A stretch of DNA of 64,000 nt from Pigmentiphaga humi (GCF_900606115.1 NZ_UWPJ01000026.1:62001-126000); one strand, 5' to 3'. Positions 10,627-21,036 are shown, counted from the stretch's first letter. Notes: a model not told the origin generated them from the letters alone. Translations and numbers: made by a program.

Positions 10627-11370
10627 ATGGACGCTCTCACCCCGCTGCCTCTCGCCATCATCCAGACCGGCGTCCCGCCGGCCCCCGTCGCCAGCCGGCA
10701 CGGCAACTTCAGCCACATGATCCGCGAGGCGGCCGGCCTGGCCGCCGATGAAGTGGAAGTCGTCGCGGTCCATGCCGGCGAACGCCTGCGCGGGCCCGCC
10801 GGATATCGCGCCGCGATCATCACCGGCTCGCCCGCCATGGTCACCGACCGCGAGGCCTGGAGCGAAACCACCGCCGGCTGGATACGCGAGGCCGCCGGCC
10901 TGGGCCTGCCCATGTTCGGCATCTGCTATGGCCACCAGTTGCTGGCGCACGCCCTGGGCGGCGCGGTGGACTACCATCCGCAAGGACGCGAGGTCGGCAC
11001 GAACACCGTGGAACTGCTCGAAGCTGCCGGCGGCATCCCGCTGCTGGCCGGACTGCCCAGCCGCTTCCCCGCCCACCTGATCCACCAGCAAAGCGTGGTG
11101 GCGCTGCCCGCCGGCGCGACCGTGCTGGCGCGTTCGGCCCACGATCCGCACCAGATCGTGCATTATCACGGCGCGATCTACTCCAGCCAGTACCATCCCG
11201 AGTTCTGCCCACGCATCATGGGCACCTACCTGGCGCACTTCCAGCCCCAGCTCGGCCGCGAAGGCTTCGACGTCGAGGCGCTGCAAGCCGGCGTCTGCGC
11301 CACTCCCGCCGCCCGGGAACTGCTGCTGCGCTTCGTGCGCCGCCACGCCCGCCTGGAAAAAGCCGCCTGA
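10627..11370 (+). CDS. Class I glutamine amidotransferase (GMP synthase-like domain protein)
   Basis: A 247-residue stand-alone class I glutaminase domain. The nucleophile sits in GICYGHQ (Cys100), and the His-x-Glu pair is in QYHPEF (His190, Glu192). It resembles the YfeJ/GuaA-N group of amidotransferases whose acceptor substrate is unknown; no synthetase domain is attached. No signal peptide. The start MDALTPLPLAIIQTG at 10627 is preferred because the frame upstream runs through the argG terminator. The true substrate cannot be read from sequence; a role in nitrogen metabolism is only inference. Confidence 0.85.
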   Translation: MDALTPLPLAIIQTGVPPAPVASRHGNFSHMIREAAGLAADEVEVVAVHAGERLRGPAGYRAAIITGSPAMVTDREAWSETTAGWIREAAGLGLPMFGICYGHQLLAHALGGAVDYHPQGREVGTNTVELLEAAGGIPLLAGLPSRFPAHLIHQQSVVALPAGATVLARSAHDPHQIVHYHGAIYSSQYHPEFCPRIMGTYLAHFQPQLGREGFDVEALQAGVCATPAARELLLRFVRRHARLEKAA

Positions 11371-11455
11371 GGAGGCGCCGTCCGCCTCCCGGCGGATCCG
11401 GCAGCAGGCGCCGCTGGCACCAGGCACCGGCCGCCGCCATCCAGGCCCCCGCTCT

Positions 11456-12517
11456 TCAATCCTCTGCGGGCGCTCCCGGCACGACCACCGGCTCGGCTTC
11501 CAGCGCCACGCCATAGCGCTGCCGCACGTCATGACGCACGGCGTCTGCCAGCGCCATGACCTCGGCCGCCGTCGCCCCGCCGTAGTTGACCAGCACCAGC
11601 GCCTGGCGCTCGTGCACGCCGACCGGCCCCATCCGGCGCCCCTTCCATCCGCATTGGTCGATCAGCCAGCCCGCCGCCAGCTTGTAGCCGCCATCCTCCT
11701 GCGCGTAGCCCACCAGGCCGGGAAACCGCTCGGCCAGGTTCCGATAGACCTGCGCCGACACCAGCGGATTCTTGAAAAAACTGCCTGCATTGCCCAAGAC
11801 CGCGGGATCCGGCAGTTTCTCGCGCCGGATCCCGCAGACCGCCTCGTAGACCTCGCGCGCGCCCGGCTCGCCCGCCAGCCGCGGATGGCGCCGCAGGTCC
11901 GGGTAGTCCAGCACCGGCCGCCAGGCCTTGGGCAAGCGCAGCCGCACGCTCGTAATCACCCAGCGGCCCGGCGCCTGCTTGAACACGCTGTCCCGGTACG
12001 CAAAAGCGCACTGCGCGCCGTCGAATTCCATCCAGCGTCTTTGTTCCAGGTCGTACGCGGTCAGGCCCGCGAACCGGTCGCGCAGTTCCACGCCATAGGC
12101 GCCGATGTTCTGGACCGGCGCGGCGCCCACGGTGCCGGGGATCAGCGCCAGGTTTTCCAGCCCGCCCCAGCCCCGCTCCACGCAATAGGCGACCAACCCG
12201 TGCCAGGACTCTCCCGCCTGGGCCTCGACGACACGCGCATCGGCATCCTCGCTCTGCAGCCGTATCCCGCGCAGCGCCATACGCGCCACCAGGCCGCGCA
12301 CCCGTTCCGGCAAGACCAGGTTGCTGCCGCCGCCCAGCACCAGCAGGCCACCGTAGCGCGGGGCCAGCTCGGCCAGCTGCGGCACCTGCCCGGCGTGCAT
12401 TATCTGCACGCACGCCGGCGCCGTGCTGGCCAAGGCGAAGGTATTGAAACGGCTAAGGTCGCAGGGCCTGGGGTCGAGGCCGGCCTGCGGTTCGGAATCT
12501 GAAAACACGCGCATCAC
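11456..12517 (-). CDS. murB: UDP-N-acetylenolpyruvoylglucosamine reductase
   Basis: FAD enzyme that reduces UDP-GlcNAc-enolpyruvate to UDP-MurNAc in peptidoglycan synthesis. The 353-residue protein (E. coli 342) has the FAD-binding LGGGSNLVL near residue 62. [22 protein letters not shown] near residue 120 is the type I signature, and [10 protein letters not shown] near residue 245 carries the proton-donor Ser. Faces yajQ across about 110 bases. Confidence 0.96.
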   Translation of the reverse strand: MMRVFSDSEPQAGLDPRPCDLSRFNTFALASTAPACVQIMHAGQVPQLAELAPRYGGLLVLGGGSNLVLPERVRGLVARMALRGIRLQSEDADARVVEAQAGESWHGLVAYCVERGWGGLENLALIPGTVGAAPVQNIGAYGVELRDRFAGLTAYDLEQRRWMEFDGAQCAFAYRDSVFKQAPGRWVITSVRLRLPKAWRPVLDYPDLRRHPRLAGEPGAREVYEAVCGIRREKLPDPAVLGNAGSFFKNPLVSAQVYRNLAERFPGLVGYAQEDGGYKLAAGWLIDQCGWKGRRMGPVGVHERQALVLVNYGGATAAEVMALADAVRHDVRQRYGVALEAEPVVVPGAPAED

Positions 12518-12631
12518 CAGGGGGAAGAACAGGCGGCGGCCGGCCGCCCGCGTCCCGCCATCTTACTTGACTACAATTCCATCTATTCCCCTATGACCGG
12601 CCGTTCCGGCCCCATGACAGCGAGACTCCCC

Positions 12632-13117
12632 ATGCCCACTTTCGACGTCGTCTGCAAACCCAACCTGGTCGAACTGCGCAACGCCGTGGACCAGACCAAT
12701 AAAGAGATCGGCACCCGTTTCGACTTCAAAGGCTCGGATGCGCGCGTGGAACAGAGCGAGAAAGAACTGACTGCCTACGCGGACAGCGATTTCCAACTGG
12801 ACCAGGTACGCGACGTCCTGCTCGGCAAGATGACCAAGCGCAGCGTGGACGTGCGTTTCCTCGACCACGGCAAGGTCGAGAAAATCGGCGGCGACAAGGC
12901 CAAGCAGGTATTGACCGTGCGCAACGGCGTCCAGCAGGACGCGGCCAAGAAGATCGTCGCGCTGATCAAGAACAGCAAGATGAAAGTCCAGGCCAGCATC
13001 CAGGGCGACACCGTACGCGTGCAGGGCGCCAAGCGCGATGACCTGCAAAGCGCCATCGCGCTGCTGAAGAAAGACGTGACCGACCTGCCGCTGGGCTTCG
13101 AGAACTTCAGGGATTGA
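12632..13117 (+). CDS. yajQ: YajQ family nucleotide-binding protein
   Basis: A 161-residue protein beginning [21 protein letters not shown], followed by [12 protein letters not shown] and ending [13 protein letters not shown]. These are the full YajQ/UPF0234 signatures with two tandem RNP-like alpha/beta domains. Homologues bind nucleotides or RNA, and in Xanthomonas a relative binds cyclic di-GMP and acts with a regulator. Two in-frame upstream ATGs (12593, 12614) lack similarity, so 12632 is used. Divergent from murB. Confidence 0.93.
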   Translation: MPTFDVVCKPNLVELRNAVDQTNKEIGTRFDFKGSDARVEQSEKELTAYADSDFQLDQVRDVLLGKMTKRSVDVRFLDHGKVEKIGGDKAKQVLTVRNGVQQDAAKKIVALIKNSKMKVQASIQGDTVRVQGAKRDDLQSAIALLKKDVTDLPLGFENFRD

Positions 13118-13132
13118 GTCCCAGCCGCGCAT

Positions 13133-14284
13133 CTAGCAGCCGGAAGGCCGCTCGTCCAGACGAATGCCGGCCGTGCGCAAGCCCCGGTCGGCGATGCGCA
13201 TGCGGTTGTTCAGAAAGCCCAGCTTGCCGAAGCCCCAGACCACGAGCGGGTGGACGAAATGCAGGGACTGCGGCCATTGACGTGTAAAGGCGTCGTAGTA
13301 CCGTGACCAGCGCTGCGTGCGATCGCTGATGAAGCGCACGCGCTGCTCCCAGGCGGACAAGACTCGGGGAATATCCTCGGCCTCGCGCAGCATGACAGTC
13401 AGCGCCATGGCATTCATGAGCGTCAGTCCGGCCCCCTGCCCCAGGGTCGGCGGCAGGCCGTGGGCCGCGTCGCCCAATATGGCGACCCGGCCGGCCGACC
13501 AGCGCGGACAATCGACGGCTCCGTAGGAATACTGGGTGGCGGGCAGGTCTCCGATGTGTTCGAACAGGCTACGCAACAAAGGGAAGTGCGCCGCCCAGTC
13601 GCCGACGTCGAGAGGCAGACGGGTAGCCGCCGTCTCGCGGGATGGCGCAACCATGTACACATACGTGTGCTCGGGCCCGGCGGGCGTCACCCCGATGCGC
13701 CGATGGCCGGACCAATGCTCCACGGTCTGCAGTTCGGGCGTGAAGCGCCGGGACCTCACCAAGAACCGGTCAATGCGCGTCGGCAACTCGGTGAATCCCC
13801 CGCCGATGCCCAGCGACTGCCGAATAGTGGAATGCACGCCGTCGGCCGCGACGATCAGGTCGGCGGGGTGGCGGCCACCATCCTGCGTCACCAAGGCATC
13901 GGCGTCCACGCCGACGACGCGGGAGTTGGTGTTGACCTCCACGCCCGCATCCATGGCCGCGTCGCGCAGCCCCTCGATCAGGGTCTGGCGGGCATAGGTA
14001 TGCACTTGCGCGGCGCCCGCGAGACGGCGCTCCTGCCGGATGCGCCCATCGGCAAAGCGTATCTGCGCCTTTTCCAGCACGGTGCCGCGATCGCGGATGC
14101 GGTCGATGACCCCCAGGTGCCCGAGTACCTCCAGGCTATTGTTCTTGACGTAGATTCCCGCACCAATCTCTCGGATTTCCGGCCCTTGTTCGTGGACGCG
14201 CACCCGCCATCCATCGTTCGCCAGCATGGTGGCGACGGCCAGGCCGCCGATTCCGCCACCCGAGATTTCCGCCTTCCGAGTCAT
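13133..14284 (-). CDS. FAD-dependent aromatic monooxygenase (PHBH/salicylate hydroxylase fold)
   Basis: A 383-residue single-component flavoprotein hydroxylase. It has an N-terminal GGGIGGL dinucleotide motif (about residues 8-14), the DG motif VAADGVHSTIR near residue 146, and the GD motif ILGDAAHGLPPTLGQGAG near residue 270. These place it among NAD(P)H-dependent monooxygenases acting on aromatic acids such as salicylate or 6-hydroxynicotinate; the substrate is not readable. It lies 10 bases downstream of the Bug-type binding protein gene in the same direction, so they are probably cotranscribed. Unlike its housekeeping neighbours, this looks like an accessory catabolic gene. Confidence 0.85.
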   Translation of the reverse strand: MTRKAEISGGGIGGLAVATMLANDGWRVRVHEQGPEIREIGAGIYVKNNSLEVLGHLGVIDRIRDRGTVLEKAQIRFADGRIRQERRLAGAAQVHTYARQTLIEGLRDAAMDAGVEVNTNSRVVGVDADALVTQDGGRHPADLIVAADGVHSTIRQSLGIGGGFTELPTRIDRFLVRSRRFTPELQTVEHWSGHRRIGVTPAGPEHTYVYMVAPSRETAATRLPLDVGDWAAHFPLLRSLFEHIGDLPATQYSYGAVDCPRWSAGRVAILGDAAHGLPPTLGQGAGLTLMNAMALTVMLREAEDIPRVLSAWEQRVRFISDRTQRWSRYYDAFTRQWPQSLHFVHPLVVWGFGKLGFLNNRMRIADRGLRTAGIRLDERPSGC

Positions 14285-14294
14285 GCTCGATCTC

Positions 14295-15263
14295 CTAATC
14301 CACCTGGATGTTCGCGTCGCGGACGATCGTCCGCACGGTTGTCATTTCTTCATGCACCATGCGGGCTGAGTCTTCCGGCGAAACATAGCCCGCAATGATG
14401 GACAGCCCCAGCAGCTTGGACTGCAGCCCCTTGTCCGAAAACACGTTCTTGATCGCCCCGTCGAGCCGCTTGACCACCGGAGCCGGCGTGCTGGCCGGTG
14501 CGGCCACGAACAGCGTGGAGCTCACGCGGAAATCCCCCAGCCCGACTTCGGCCGCGGTCGGCACGTCGGGCAGGGACGGAATGCGCTCGGGCCAGGCTAC
14601 CGCCAGCGCCCTGAGCTTTTGCGACTTGATGTACTGCAGCGAGGCGGCAGTACTCTCGATGCTCATGTCGATCTGGCCTGCCACCAGATCGACCAGCAAC
14701 GGGCCGATTCCTTTGTACGGAATGTGCAGCAGCTCGATATTGGCGCTTTTCTTGAGCCTTTCGCTCGCCAGATGGTGGACGGAACCGTTGCCGCTAGAGC
14801 CGAAAGTCAGCTTTCCAGGCTGGGCTTTCGCCAGCGAGATCAGTTCCGCGACGCTGTGGGCCGGCACCTTGGGATTGACCACGATCATGTAGGGAATATC
14901 ACCGAACACCGATAATGGAATGAAGTCTTTTTCCAGGTCGTACGGGACGACCTTGCCGTACAGCACCGAATGAATGACGTGGGTACTGAGCGCCGTCCAA
15001 AGCAGGGTGTATCCGTCGGGCGTTCCCTTGGCTACGCTTTCCGCCCCCAGACTGCCGGTAGCGCCGGGTTTGTTCAGCACGATGACTTGCTGGCCCAGTT
15101 GCTGGGACAACAAAGGCGCGACGATACGCGCCGAAGCGTCCACGCCCCCTCCCGGCGGCCATGGCACGACCAGCGTGATCGGCCGTTCGGGCCAGGCAGC
15201 GTGGGTAACGGTACTGACGAGAAATGCCGTCGCCGCCAAAAGCCGCACCATTGTTTTCTTCAT
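14295..15263 (-). CDS. Tripartite tricarboxylate transporter (Bug) substrate-binding protein
   Basis: A 322-residue periplasmic binding protein of the TctC/Bug family, which is hugely expanded in Bordetella. The signal peptide (about residues 1-24, MKKTMVRLLAATAFLVSTV) is followed by the family opening WPERPITLVVPWPPGGGVD and later NKPGATGSLGAESVAKGTPDGYTLL. No TctA/TctB membrane genes are nearby, so it is an orphan that would need a distant permease or act as a sensor. It sits upstream of the monooxygenase gene and may bind its substrate. Start at 15263; the upstream in-frame ATG has no signal sequence. Confidence 0.9.
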   Translation of the reverse strand: MKKTMVRLLAATAFLVSTVTHAAWPERPITLVVPWPPGGGVDASARIVAPLLSQQLGQQVIVLNKPGATGSLGAESVAKGTPDGYTLLWTALSTHVIHSVLYGKVVPYDLEKDFIPLSVFGDIPYMIVVNPKVPAHSVAELISLAKAQPGKLTFGSSGNGSVHHLASERLKKSANIELLHIPYKGIGPLLVDLVAGQIDMSIESTAASLQYIKSQKLRALAVAWPERIPSLPDVPTAAEVGLGDFRVSSTLFVAAPASTPAPVVKRLDGAIKNVFSDKGLQSKLLGLSIIAGYVSPEDSARMVHEEMTTVRTIVRDANIQVD

Positions 15264-15442
15264 CGTTCTATCCTTAGCCTTGCGTATCGAGGAAATGGAT
15301 GACGACGTATTATTGGGTGGCGGTTTCGGCACCGACAAACGATTTATAAAAGCCCTATGCATGAGTTTTGGGAACAGCGCATAGGGCCGGCCTCATGTCT
15401 CCCGGGTTGAATCCAGCGCGCTCGTCTGCAAAGTTTTTTTAT

Positions 15443-15712
15443 TCACTGCGAGGGCCCGAGCTCGGGGCGCGTAAACAGTTGGGCAGGCTCGAGTTCCAGC
15501 GCCTTCGCGAGTTTTTCTATGTTGTCTACCGAGATATTGACGCGGGCGCGTTCGACCTGGCTGACGAAGGTGCGGTCGAGGTGAGCGGCGAAGCCGAGCT
15601 GCTCCTGGGACATTTTTCGCGCAACCCGAAAGGCCCGGATGTTGTAGCCGAGGATTTCACGCAGCGTCGTCAAGGACGCTGAAGGATTGGGAGATCTCAA
15701 AGGTGCGGGCAT
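15443..15712 (-). CDS. XRE-family helix-turn-helix regulator
   Basis: An 89-residue DNA-binding protein with a single HTH_3 domain (about residues 20-78): LGYNIRAFRVARKMSQEQLG, followed by FVSQVERARVNISVDNIEKLAKAL. No sensor domain. It reads in the same direction as the binding-protein and monooxygenase genes, 179 bases upstream, and is the likely local regulator. That pairing is inferred from position only. Confidence 0.85.
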   Translation of the reverse strand: MPAPLRSPNPSASLTTLREILGYNIRAFRVARKMSQEQLGFAAHLDRTFVSQVERARVNISVDNIEKLAKALELEPAQLFTRPELGPSQ

Positions 15713-16040
15713 GATGCATACTCCCCACGACGCCCTGTTGCATCTACCGCTTTTACGTCACGCCGCTGGAGCGCCCAGCAATGACACACAGCGCATCCCA
15801 GCCGCCCCTTTCGCTACGCCCGCTTCCAAGGCATGAAACTTTCGCGCCCTGTCCTGGGCACCGCAGAACCTGCCTTGCCGCCCCACCCCCGCGAGGGGCC
15901 GGCGAGAGGCCGACTCCGGTTGGATCCGGCCCCTTGCGGAGCTTGCCGGAGCCATCGGAGAGGCCATGGAAACGTGGGTGGAATTCGCTTCGGCAGATGA
16001 CACATTGTGTGCACCTGCGCCGTAAAAACGAAAGTACCGA
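15713..16040. other. Intergenic region, no gene seen
   Basis: 328 bases between the XRE gene and the end of dxs. Possible promoter region for the leftward XRE gene. An 11-base palindrome ACACATTGTGT lies at 16000-16010, close to the dxs stop. GC-rich short repeats around 15895-15960 give open frames that do not resemble proteins. Confidence 0.4.
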
Positions 16041-17939
16041 CTAACCCGCAGTTGCCTCGCCCACCCACTCGGGAAAACGCTGACGCACCGAGGCCTGCAG
16101 GCCGGCAGCATCCAGGCCCAGCGCGCCGAGCAGGCCGGCCTGGTCGCCGTGATCGACGAAACGATCGGGCAGGCCCAGTTGCAGGACAGGCAGCGTCACG
16201 CCCGCCTCGTTGAGCACTTCGCAGACGGCGCTGCCTGCGCCGCCCATCACGCAGCCTTCTTCGACCGTTACCAGCGCCGCGTGGCGGCTGGCCAGGTCGA
16301 GGATCAATTCGCGGTCGATGGGTTTGACGAAGCGCATGTCGACCAGCGTCGCATCCAGCGCCTCGGCGGCCCGCAGGGCCGGCACGGCGAGCGTGCCGAA
16401 CGCCAGGATGGCCACGCTTTGCCGGGCTTCGCCGGCGCGGCCGCTCTCGCGCCGCACCACGCCCTTGCCCAGCGCGACGGTCTCCAGGCCGCGGCCCGCC
16501 GCCGCACCGCGGCCGGCGCCGCGCGGGTAGCGAACGGTGGCAGGTCCGGGGTGGGCATAACAGGTGGACAGCAGCAAGCGGCATTCGGCCTCGTCGGAGG
16601 GCGTGGCCACGACCATGTTCGGCACGCAGCGCACGAAGGCGATGTCGTAGTTGCCGGCATGCGTGGCCCCGTCCGCGCCGACCAGCCCGGCGCGGTCCAG
16701 CGCGAAGGTCACGTCCAGGTTCTGCAGCGCCACGTCGTGGATCAACTGGTCGTAGCCGCGCTGCAGGAAAGTGGAGTAAATGGCCACCACGGGCTTGAGC
16801 CCTTCGCAAGCCAGGCCGGCGGCGAAGGTTACCGCGTGCTGTTCGGCGATTCCCACGTCGAAATAGCGCGCCGGAAAGCGCTGTTCGAACTCCACCAGGC
16901 CGCTGCCCTCGCGCATGGCGGGCGTGATGCCCACCAGGCGCCCGTCGGCCGCGGCCATGTCGCACAGCCAGTTGCCGAACACCTGGGTGAAGGTCTGCTT
17001 GGGCGGCGTGGCGGGCTGGCTGATGCCCACGGCCGGGTCGAACTTGCCGGGGCCGTGGTACAGGACGGGATCGGCCTCCGCCAGCTTGTAGCCCTGGCCT
17101 TTGCGGGTGACCACGTGCAGGAACCGCGGGCCCGTCTGCTTGCGCAGGTTCTGCAAGGTGGGAATCAGCGAATCCAGGTCATGGCCGTCGATCGGACCCA
17201 CGTAGGTGAAGCCCAGCTCCTCGAACATCGTCGCCGGGGTGACCATGCCCTTGGCGTGCTCCTCGAAGCGGCGCGCCAGTTCGTATACCGGCGGCACGTG
17301 CGAGAGCACGGCCTTGCCGACGTTGCGCGCGGCGGCGTAGAACTTGCCCGACATCAGCCGCGCCAGATAGCGGTTCAAGGCCCCGACCGGCGGCGAGATC
17401 GACATGTCGTTGTCGTTCAGGATCACCAGCAGGTCCACGTCGGGCAGCACCCCGCCGTTGTTCAAGGCCTCGAAGGCCATGCCGGCCGTCATCGCGCCGT
17501 CGCCGATGACGGCGATGTGCTTGCGCGGCACGCCTTCGATGCGGGCCGCCACAGCCATGCCGAGCGCCGCCGAGATCGAGGTCGACGAGTGCGCGGTGCC
17601 GAAGGCGTCGTATTCGGATTCGCTGCGCCGGGGAAAGCCGGAAATGCCTCCCTGCTGGCGCAGCGTGCCCATGTCGGCGCGCCGGCCGGTCAGGATCTTG
17701 TGCGGATAGGTCTGGTGGCCGACGTCCCAGACGATGCGGTCGCCCGGAGTATCGAACACGTAGTGCAGCGCGATCGTCAATTCCACCGTGCCCAGGTTGG
17801 ACGAAAGGTGGCCCCCGGTGCGCGATACCGACTCCAGCACGAACGCGCGCAGTTGATCGGCCAGGACGGCCAGTTGAGCGCGGTCCAGCTTCCTGAGGTC
17901 GGCCGGGGTTTCGATACGATCGAGCAAATCGGTTGGCAT
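16041..17939 (-). CDS. dxs: 1-deoxy-D-xylulose-5-phosphate synthase
   Basis: Thiamine-diphosphate enzyme that condenses pyruvate and glyceraldehyde 3-phosphate, the first step of the MEP isoprenoid pathway. The 632-residue protein has the TPP motif [16 protein letters not shown] near residue 145. [16 protein letters not shown] lies near residue 40 and [15 protein letters not shown] near residue 420. The start [16 protein letters not shown] at 17939 matches known Dxs N-termini. It is the last gene of xseB-ispA-dxs, with a 16-base gap to ispA. Confidence 0.96.
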   Translation of the reverse strand: MPTDLLDRIETPADLRKLDRAQLAVLADQLRAFVLESVSRTGGHLSSNLGTVELTIALHYVFDTPGDRIVWDVGHQTYPHKILTGRRADMGTLRQQGGISGFPRRSESEYDAFGTAHSSTSISAALGMAVAARIEGVPRKHIAVIGDGAMTAGMAFEALNNGGVLPDVDLLVILNDNDMSISPPVGALNRYLARLMSGKFYAAARNVGKAVLSHVPPVYELARRFEEHAKGMVTPATMFEELGFTYVGPIDGHDLDSLIPTLQNLRKQTGPRFLHVVTRKGQGYKLAEADPVLYHGPGKFDPAVGISQPATPPKQTFTQVFGNWLCDMAAADGRLVGITPAMREGSGLVEFEQRFPARYFDVGIAEQHAVTFAAGLACEGLKPVVAIYSTFLQRGYDQLIHDVALQNLDVTFALDRAGLVGADGATHAGNYDIAFVRCVPNMVVATPSDEAECRLLLSTCYAHPGPATVRYPRGAGRGAAAGRGLETVALGKGVVRRESGRAGEARQSVAILAFGTLAVPALRAAEALDATLVDMRFVKPIDRELILDLASRHAALVTVEEGCVMGGAGSAVCEVLNEAGVTLPVLQLGLPDRFVDHGDQAGLLGALGLDAAGLQASVRQRFPEWVGEATAG

Positions 17940-17955
17940 CTTGCGGGAACTCCGT

Positions 17956-18861
17956 TCAGCGGTCGCGCAGCACAATGAAATCGGCCAGCGCGGCCAGGCG
18001 GGCGGCGCCCATTCCCAGCGGCGCGATCGCCTCGTGCGCCGCCAGGCGCAGGCGCTCCGCCAGGCCCCGGGCCGCATCCAGGCCCAGGATGGATACATAG
18101 GTCGGCTTGTCGGCGGCCGCGTCCTTGCCCGCGGTCTTGCCGAGCCGCGCCGAATCGGCGGTGACGTCGAGGATGTCGTCCACCACCTGGAAGGCCAGGC
18201 CCATCGCCTGCGCATAGCCGTCCAGCGCCGTGCGATGGGCGGAACTGGCGCCGACCACGATGCCGCCCAGGGTGGTGCTGGCGCGCAGCAGCGCACCGGT
18301 CTTGAGGCGATGCATGGTCTCGAGCGCTTCGCGGTCCAGGCTCTTGCCGACGCTGTCCAGGTCGATCGCCTGGCCGCCCGCCATGCCCTGGCTGCCGGAT
18401 GCGGCCGCCAGCGCCTGCACGGCCTGCACGGTCAGACCGGGAGCAATGGGCATGCCCGCCAGCACTTCGAAGGCCAGCGTCTGCAGCGCGTCGCCGGCCA
18501 GCAGCGCCGTGGCCTGGCCGAACTCGACGTGCACCGTCGGCCGGCCGCGCCGCAGCACGTCGTCGTCCATGCACGGCATGTCATCGTGGACCAGCGAATA
18601 CGCGTGGACCAGCTCGACCGCGCAAGCCGCCGCATCCAGCGCCGCGCCGGCGCTCGCAGCGGCTCCGGTGCAGGCTTCTCCCGCCGCATAGACCAGCAGC
18701 GGCCGCACGCGCTTGCCGCCGCCCAATACCGCATAGCGCATGGCGCGGTGCAGCGTGGCGGGCAGGCGGCCTCCGGCGGGAAGCGCCCGTTCCAGCGCCT
18801 GCTCGACACGCTGTCCGCATGCCGCCGTCCAGGCCTGGAAGTCCTCGCGGCTACCGGGCAT
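17956..18861 (-). CDS. ispA: Farnesyl diphosphate synthase
   Basis: Short-chain trans-prenyltransferase making C15 diphosphate from IPP and DMAPP. The 301-residue protein has the first Asp-rich motif DDMPCMDDD at about residues 93-101 and the second, DDILD, near residue 227. The conserved GGKRVRPLL lies near residue 52. Middle gene of the xseB-ispA-dxs operon, which is conserved in proteobacteria and couples precursor supply to chain elongation. Confidence 0.95.
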   Translation of the reverse strand: MPGSREDFQAWTAACGQRVEQALERALPAGGRLPATLHRAMRYAVLGGGKRVRPLLVYAAGEACTGAAASAGAALDAAACAVELVHAYSLVHDDMPCMDDDVLRRGRPTVHVEFGQATALLAGDALQTLAFEVLAGMPIAPGLTVQAVQALAAASGSQGMAGGQAIDLDSVGKSLDREALETMHRLKTGALLRASTTLGGIVVGASSAHRTALDGYAQAMGLAFQVVDDILDVTADSARLGKTAGKDAAADKPTYVSILGLDAARGLAERLRLAAHEAIAPLGMGAARLAALADFIVLRDR

Positions 18862-18866
18862 CTAGG

Positions 18867-19130
18867 TCAATCCCCGGACGCTTCGAACGGACGCAGCAAT
18901 TCGCCTTCGAGCACGCGGACCTGCTGCTCGGCGCGCGCCAGCCTTTCCTGGCATACGCGCACCAATTCCACGCCGCGGCGATAGGCGGCCAGCGACGACT
19001 CGAGCTGCAGCGAACCGTCTTCCATCCGGGCGACCAGGGACTCGAGCTCGCCCAGGGCGGTCTCGAAGTCCTGGGGCAGGGCCTCGGGAACATGCTTCAC
19101 ATCTTGGGCCAAGCTAGTCTCCTGCAACAT
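18867..19130 (-). CDS. xseB: Exodeoxyribonuclease VII small subunit
   Basis: An 87-residue coiled-coil protein that joins XseA to form the single-strand-specific exonuclease VII. The core FETALGELESLVARMEDGSLQLE (residues about 22-44) followed by YRRGVELVRVCQERL is the family signature. First gene of the operon, 5 bases before ispA. The start at 19130 gives a 20-residue leader; an internal start is possible but has no better ribosome site. Confidence 0.94.
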   Translation of the reverse strand: MLQETSLAQDVKHVPEALPQDFETALGELESLVARMEDGSLQLESSLAAYRRGVELVRVCQERLARAEQQVRVLEGELLRPFEASGD

Positions 19131-19358
19131 TCACTGCGATCCCGAATTGTACGGGATCGCGCAGCCGACCCCGCCCCCGCGCGGCATGGAGCGCGGGGGA
19201 CGAATCAGGCAGTCCGGGGTACAATCGGCGGTTTGATCGGGCAGATCATTTTCTTCGCGCCAGCGCTACAAGCTGCGAAGTTCACAGGCCGCTCCAGGTC
19301 GCGTAAGGGGCGGTTTCGCAGTGGCATGCTGGCTTCACAACTCTCGCGGAGGGAAGTC

Positions 19359-20525
19359 ATGACCGACATCGGTCGCGTGGCACATGTGACGGCGAGCCGA
19401 GCGCAGCTCCCCGTCAGTGCCTATTTCGATACCTCGCGCTTCGAGCGCGAAATGCAGGCCGTCTTCGGCCATGCGCCCATTTACGTGGGCCACCAGAAAA
19501 CCGTCCCCGAGATCGGGGACTACCGGACACTCACCCAGGAAAACGACGGCCGCGTGCTGGTGCGCAACCAGCGCGGCGTCGAACTGTTGTCCAACGTATG
19601 CCGTCACCGCCAGGCGCTCATGCTGGGCAGGCACCAGCCTGCGCGGGAAAAACAGGCCGCCCATTGCAGCGGCAACCTCGGCCGCCCCGGCAACATCGTC
19701 TGCCCGCTGCACCGCTGGACCTACGACGCCGGAGGAAAGCTGATCGGCGCGCCGCTGTTCAGCGAAACCCCTGGCCTGGATCTGCAGCGCTTCGCGCTGC
19801 AGGAATGGAACGGCTCGCTGTTCGAGGCGCCGCGCGCCGGCGCGCGCCAGATCGCCCGGGAACTGGCGGCGCTGGACGGCCGGCCCGAATTCGATTTCAG
19901 CGACTACGTGCTCGACCGCGTCGAGGTCCACCAGTGCAACTACAACTGGAAGACGTTCATCGAGGTCTATCTCGAGGATTACCACGTCGGCCCGTTCCAC
20001 CCGGGTCTGGGCCGCTTCGTCACCTGCGACGACCTGAGCTGGGAGTTCGCCGAGCATTTCAGCCTGCAGCGCGTCGGCGTGCACAATGCGCTGGCGCATC
20101 CGGGCTCGCATGTCTACCAGCGCTGGCACGACGCCCTGCTGGCCTATCGCGGCGGTAGCGCGCCGGAATTCGGCGCGATCTGGGTCACGCATTTTCCGAC
20201 CCACATGATCGAGCTGTATCCGCACACGCTGGTATTGTCGACGCTATACCCGAAGAGCCCGCAGGAAACCGTCAATATCGTCGAATTCTATTATCCCGAG
20301 GAAATCGTCCATTTCGAACGGGAATTCGTCGAAGCTCAGCAGGCCGCCTATATGGAAACCGCCATCGAGGACGACGAAATCGCCGAGCGCATGGACGCCG
20401 GCCGGAAGGCCTTGATGGACCGCGGCGCCGACGAGGCGGGCCCGTACCAATCCCCCATGGAAGACGGCATGCAGCACTTCCACGAGTGGTACAGGAACGC
20501 CATGGACGAGCCGGAAAATATGTGA
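19359..20525 (+). CDS. Rieske-type aromatic ring-hydroxylating oxygenase, catalytic subunit
   Basis: A 388-residue oxygenase alpha-subunit-like protein. The Rieske [2Fe-2S] ligands are Cys81-x-His83 and Cys115-x2-His118 (CPLHRW). The mononuclear iron site is in [11 protein letters not shown], with His209 and His214. It is well suited to hydroxylating or demethylating an aromatic or quaternary ammonium substrate, but specificity cannot be read. No ferredoxin reductase or beta subunit is adjacent, so electrons must come from elsewhere. The start at 19359 has a GCGGAGGG ribosome site; an in-frame ATG at 19326 is an alternative. It ends before a clear terminator. Confidence 0.88.
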   Translation: MTDIGRVAHVTASRAQLPVSAYFDTSRFEREMQAVFGHAPIYVGHQKTVPEIGDYRTLTQENDGRVLVRNQRGVELLSNVCRHRQALMLGRHQPAREKQAAHCSGNLGRPGNIVCPLHRWTYDAGGKLIGAPLFSETPGLDLQRFALQEWNGSLFEAPRAGARQIARELAALDGRPEFDFSDYVLDRVEVHQCNYNWKTFIEVYLEDYHVGPFHPGLGRFVTCDDLSWEFAEHFSLQRVGVHNALAHPGSHVYQRWHDALLAYRGGSAPEFGAIWVTHFPTHMIELYPHTLVLSTLYPKSPQETVNIVEFYYPEEIVHFEREFVEAQQAAYMETAIEDDEIAERMDAGRKALMDRGADEAGPYQSPMEDGMQHFHEWYRNAMDEPENM

Positions 20526-20841
20526 AGTCGTAACCAGCCCGTCTGCCCGGTCCAAGCGCCCTTTCACGGGCGCTTTTCTTTTTTACCTGTCCGTAAGGTA
20601 TTGGGCGCCGGCGCCGGGCCGATTGCTTACGGTCGAGCCGTGCGCGCTTTTCCGTCCTTGTAAAAAAGGCGGATTCATTCCAATAAATACACGCCGGGCG
20701 TCGCGCGGAAAATCATTACAAATAAACACACTGACGCCTTGTCAGCCCAGGGGCCGGCGCGTAGCTTGTGAACCAAGGCAGGGCGTGTCCGGCGCAGCGG
20801 CGTCCGGATCACCACCCCGGCCATCAAGAGGGGAGAAAAAC
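20526..20841. other. Intergenic region with terminator and AT-rich promoter region
   Basis: 316 bases. The first 60 hold the Rieske gene's terminator. From about 20650 to 20740 the sequence turns AT-rich (runs such as GTAAAAAAGG and TTCCAATAAATACACG), which probably contains the promoter of the DUF1328/BON pair. No gene seen. Confidence 0.45.
20554..20586 (+). terminator. Intrinsic terminator after the Rieske gene
   Basis: AAGCGCCC (20554-20561) pairs with GGGCGCTT (20568-20575), 6-base loop, followed by TTCTTTTTT. A classical Rho-independent terminator 29 bases after the stop. Confidence 0.85.
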
Positions 20842-21003
20842 ATGCTGCATTATGCAGTCGTATTTTTCGTCATTGCGATTATCGCGGCAGTCCTCGGTTT
20901 CGGAGGCATTGCCGCCGGCGCAGCGTCGATCGCGAAGATACTGTTCTTCATTTTCATCGTGCTTGCGATCCTGTCGCTCTTGAGCGGATTTTTTCGCAGA
21001 TAA
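20842..21003 (+). CDS. DUF1328 small membrane protein (YtjA-like)
   Basis: A 53-residue protein with two hydrophobic helices (about residues 3-24 and 29-48), [20 protein letters not shown] and [18 protein letters not shown]. This is the DUF1328/YtjA family of tiny inner-membrane proteins, often stress-induced. A GGGGAG ribosome site precedes the start. 33 bases upstream of the BON-domain lipoprotein gene and probably cotranscribed; the same two families are often paired with osmotic or envelope stress. Confidence 0.9.
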   Translation: MLHYAVVFFVIAIIAAVLGFGGIAAGAASIAKILFFIFIVLAILSLLSGFFRR

Positions 21004-21036
21004 GCCATCAGAAACACAACCAGCAAGGAGAAAATC

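Noticed and set aside
16000-16010. Palindrome ACACATTGTGT near the end of dxs
   Set aside because: Eleven bases only, at a gene end, with no second copy noticed; it may be chance.
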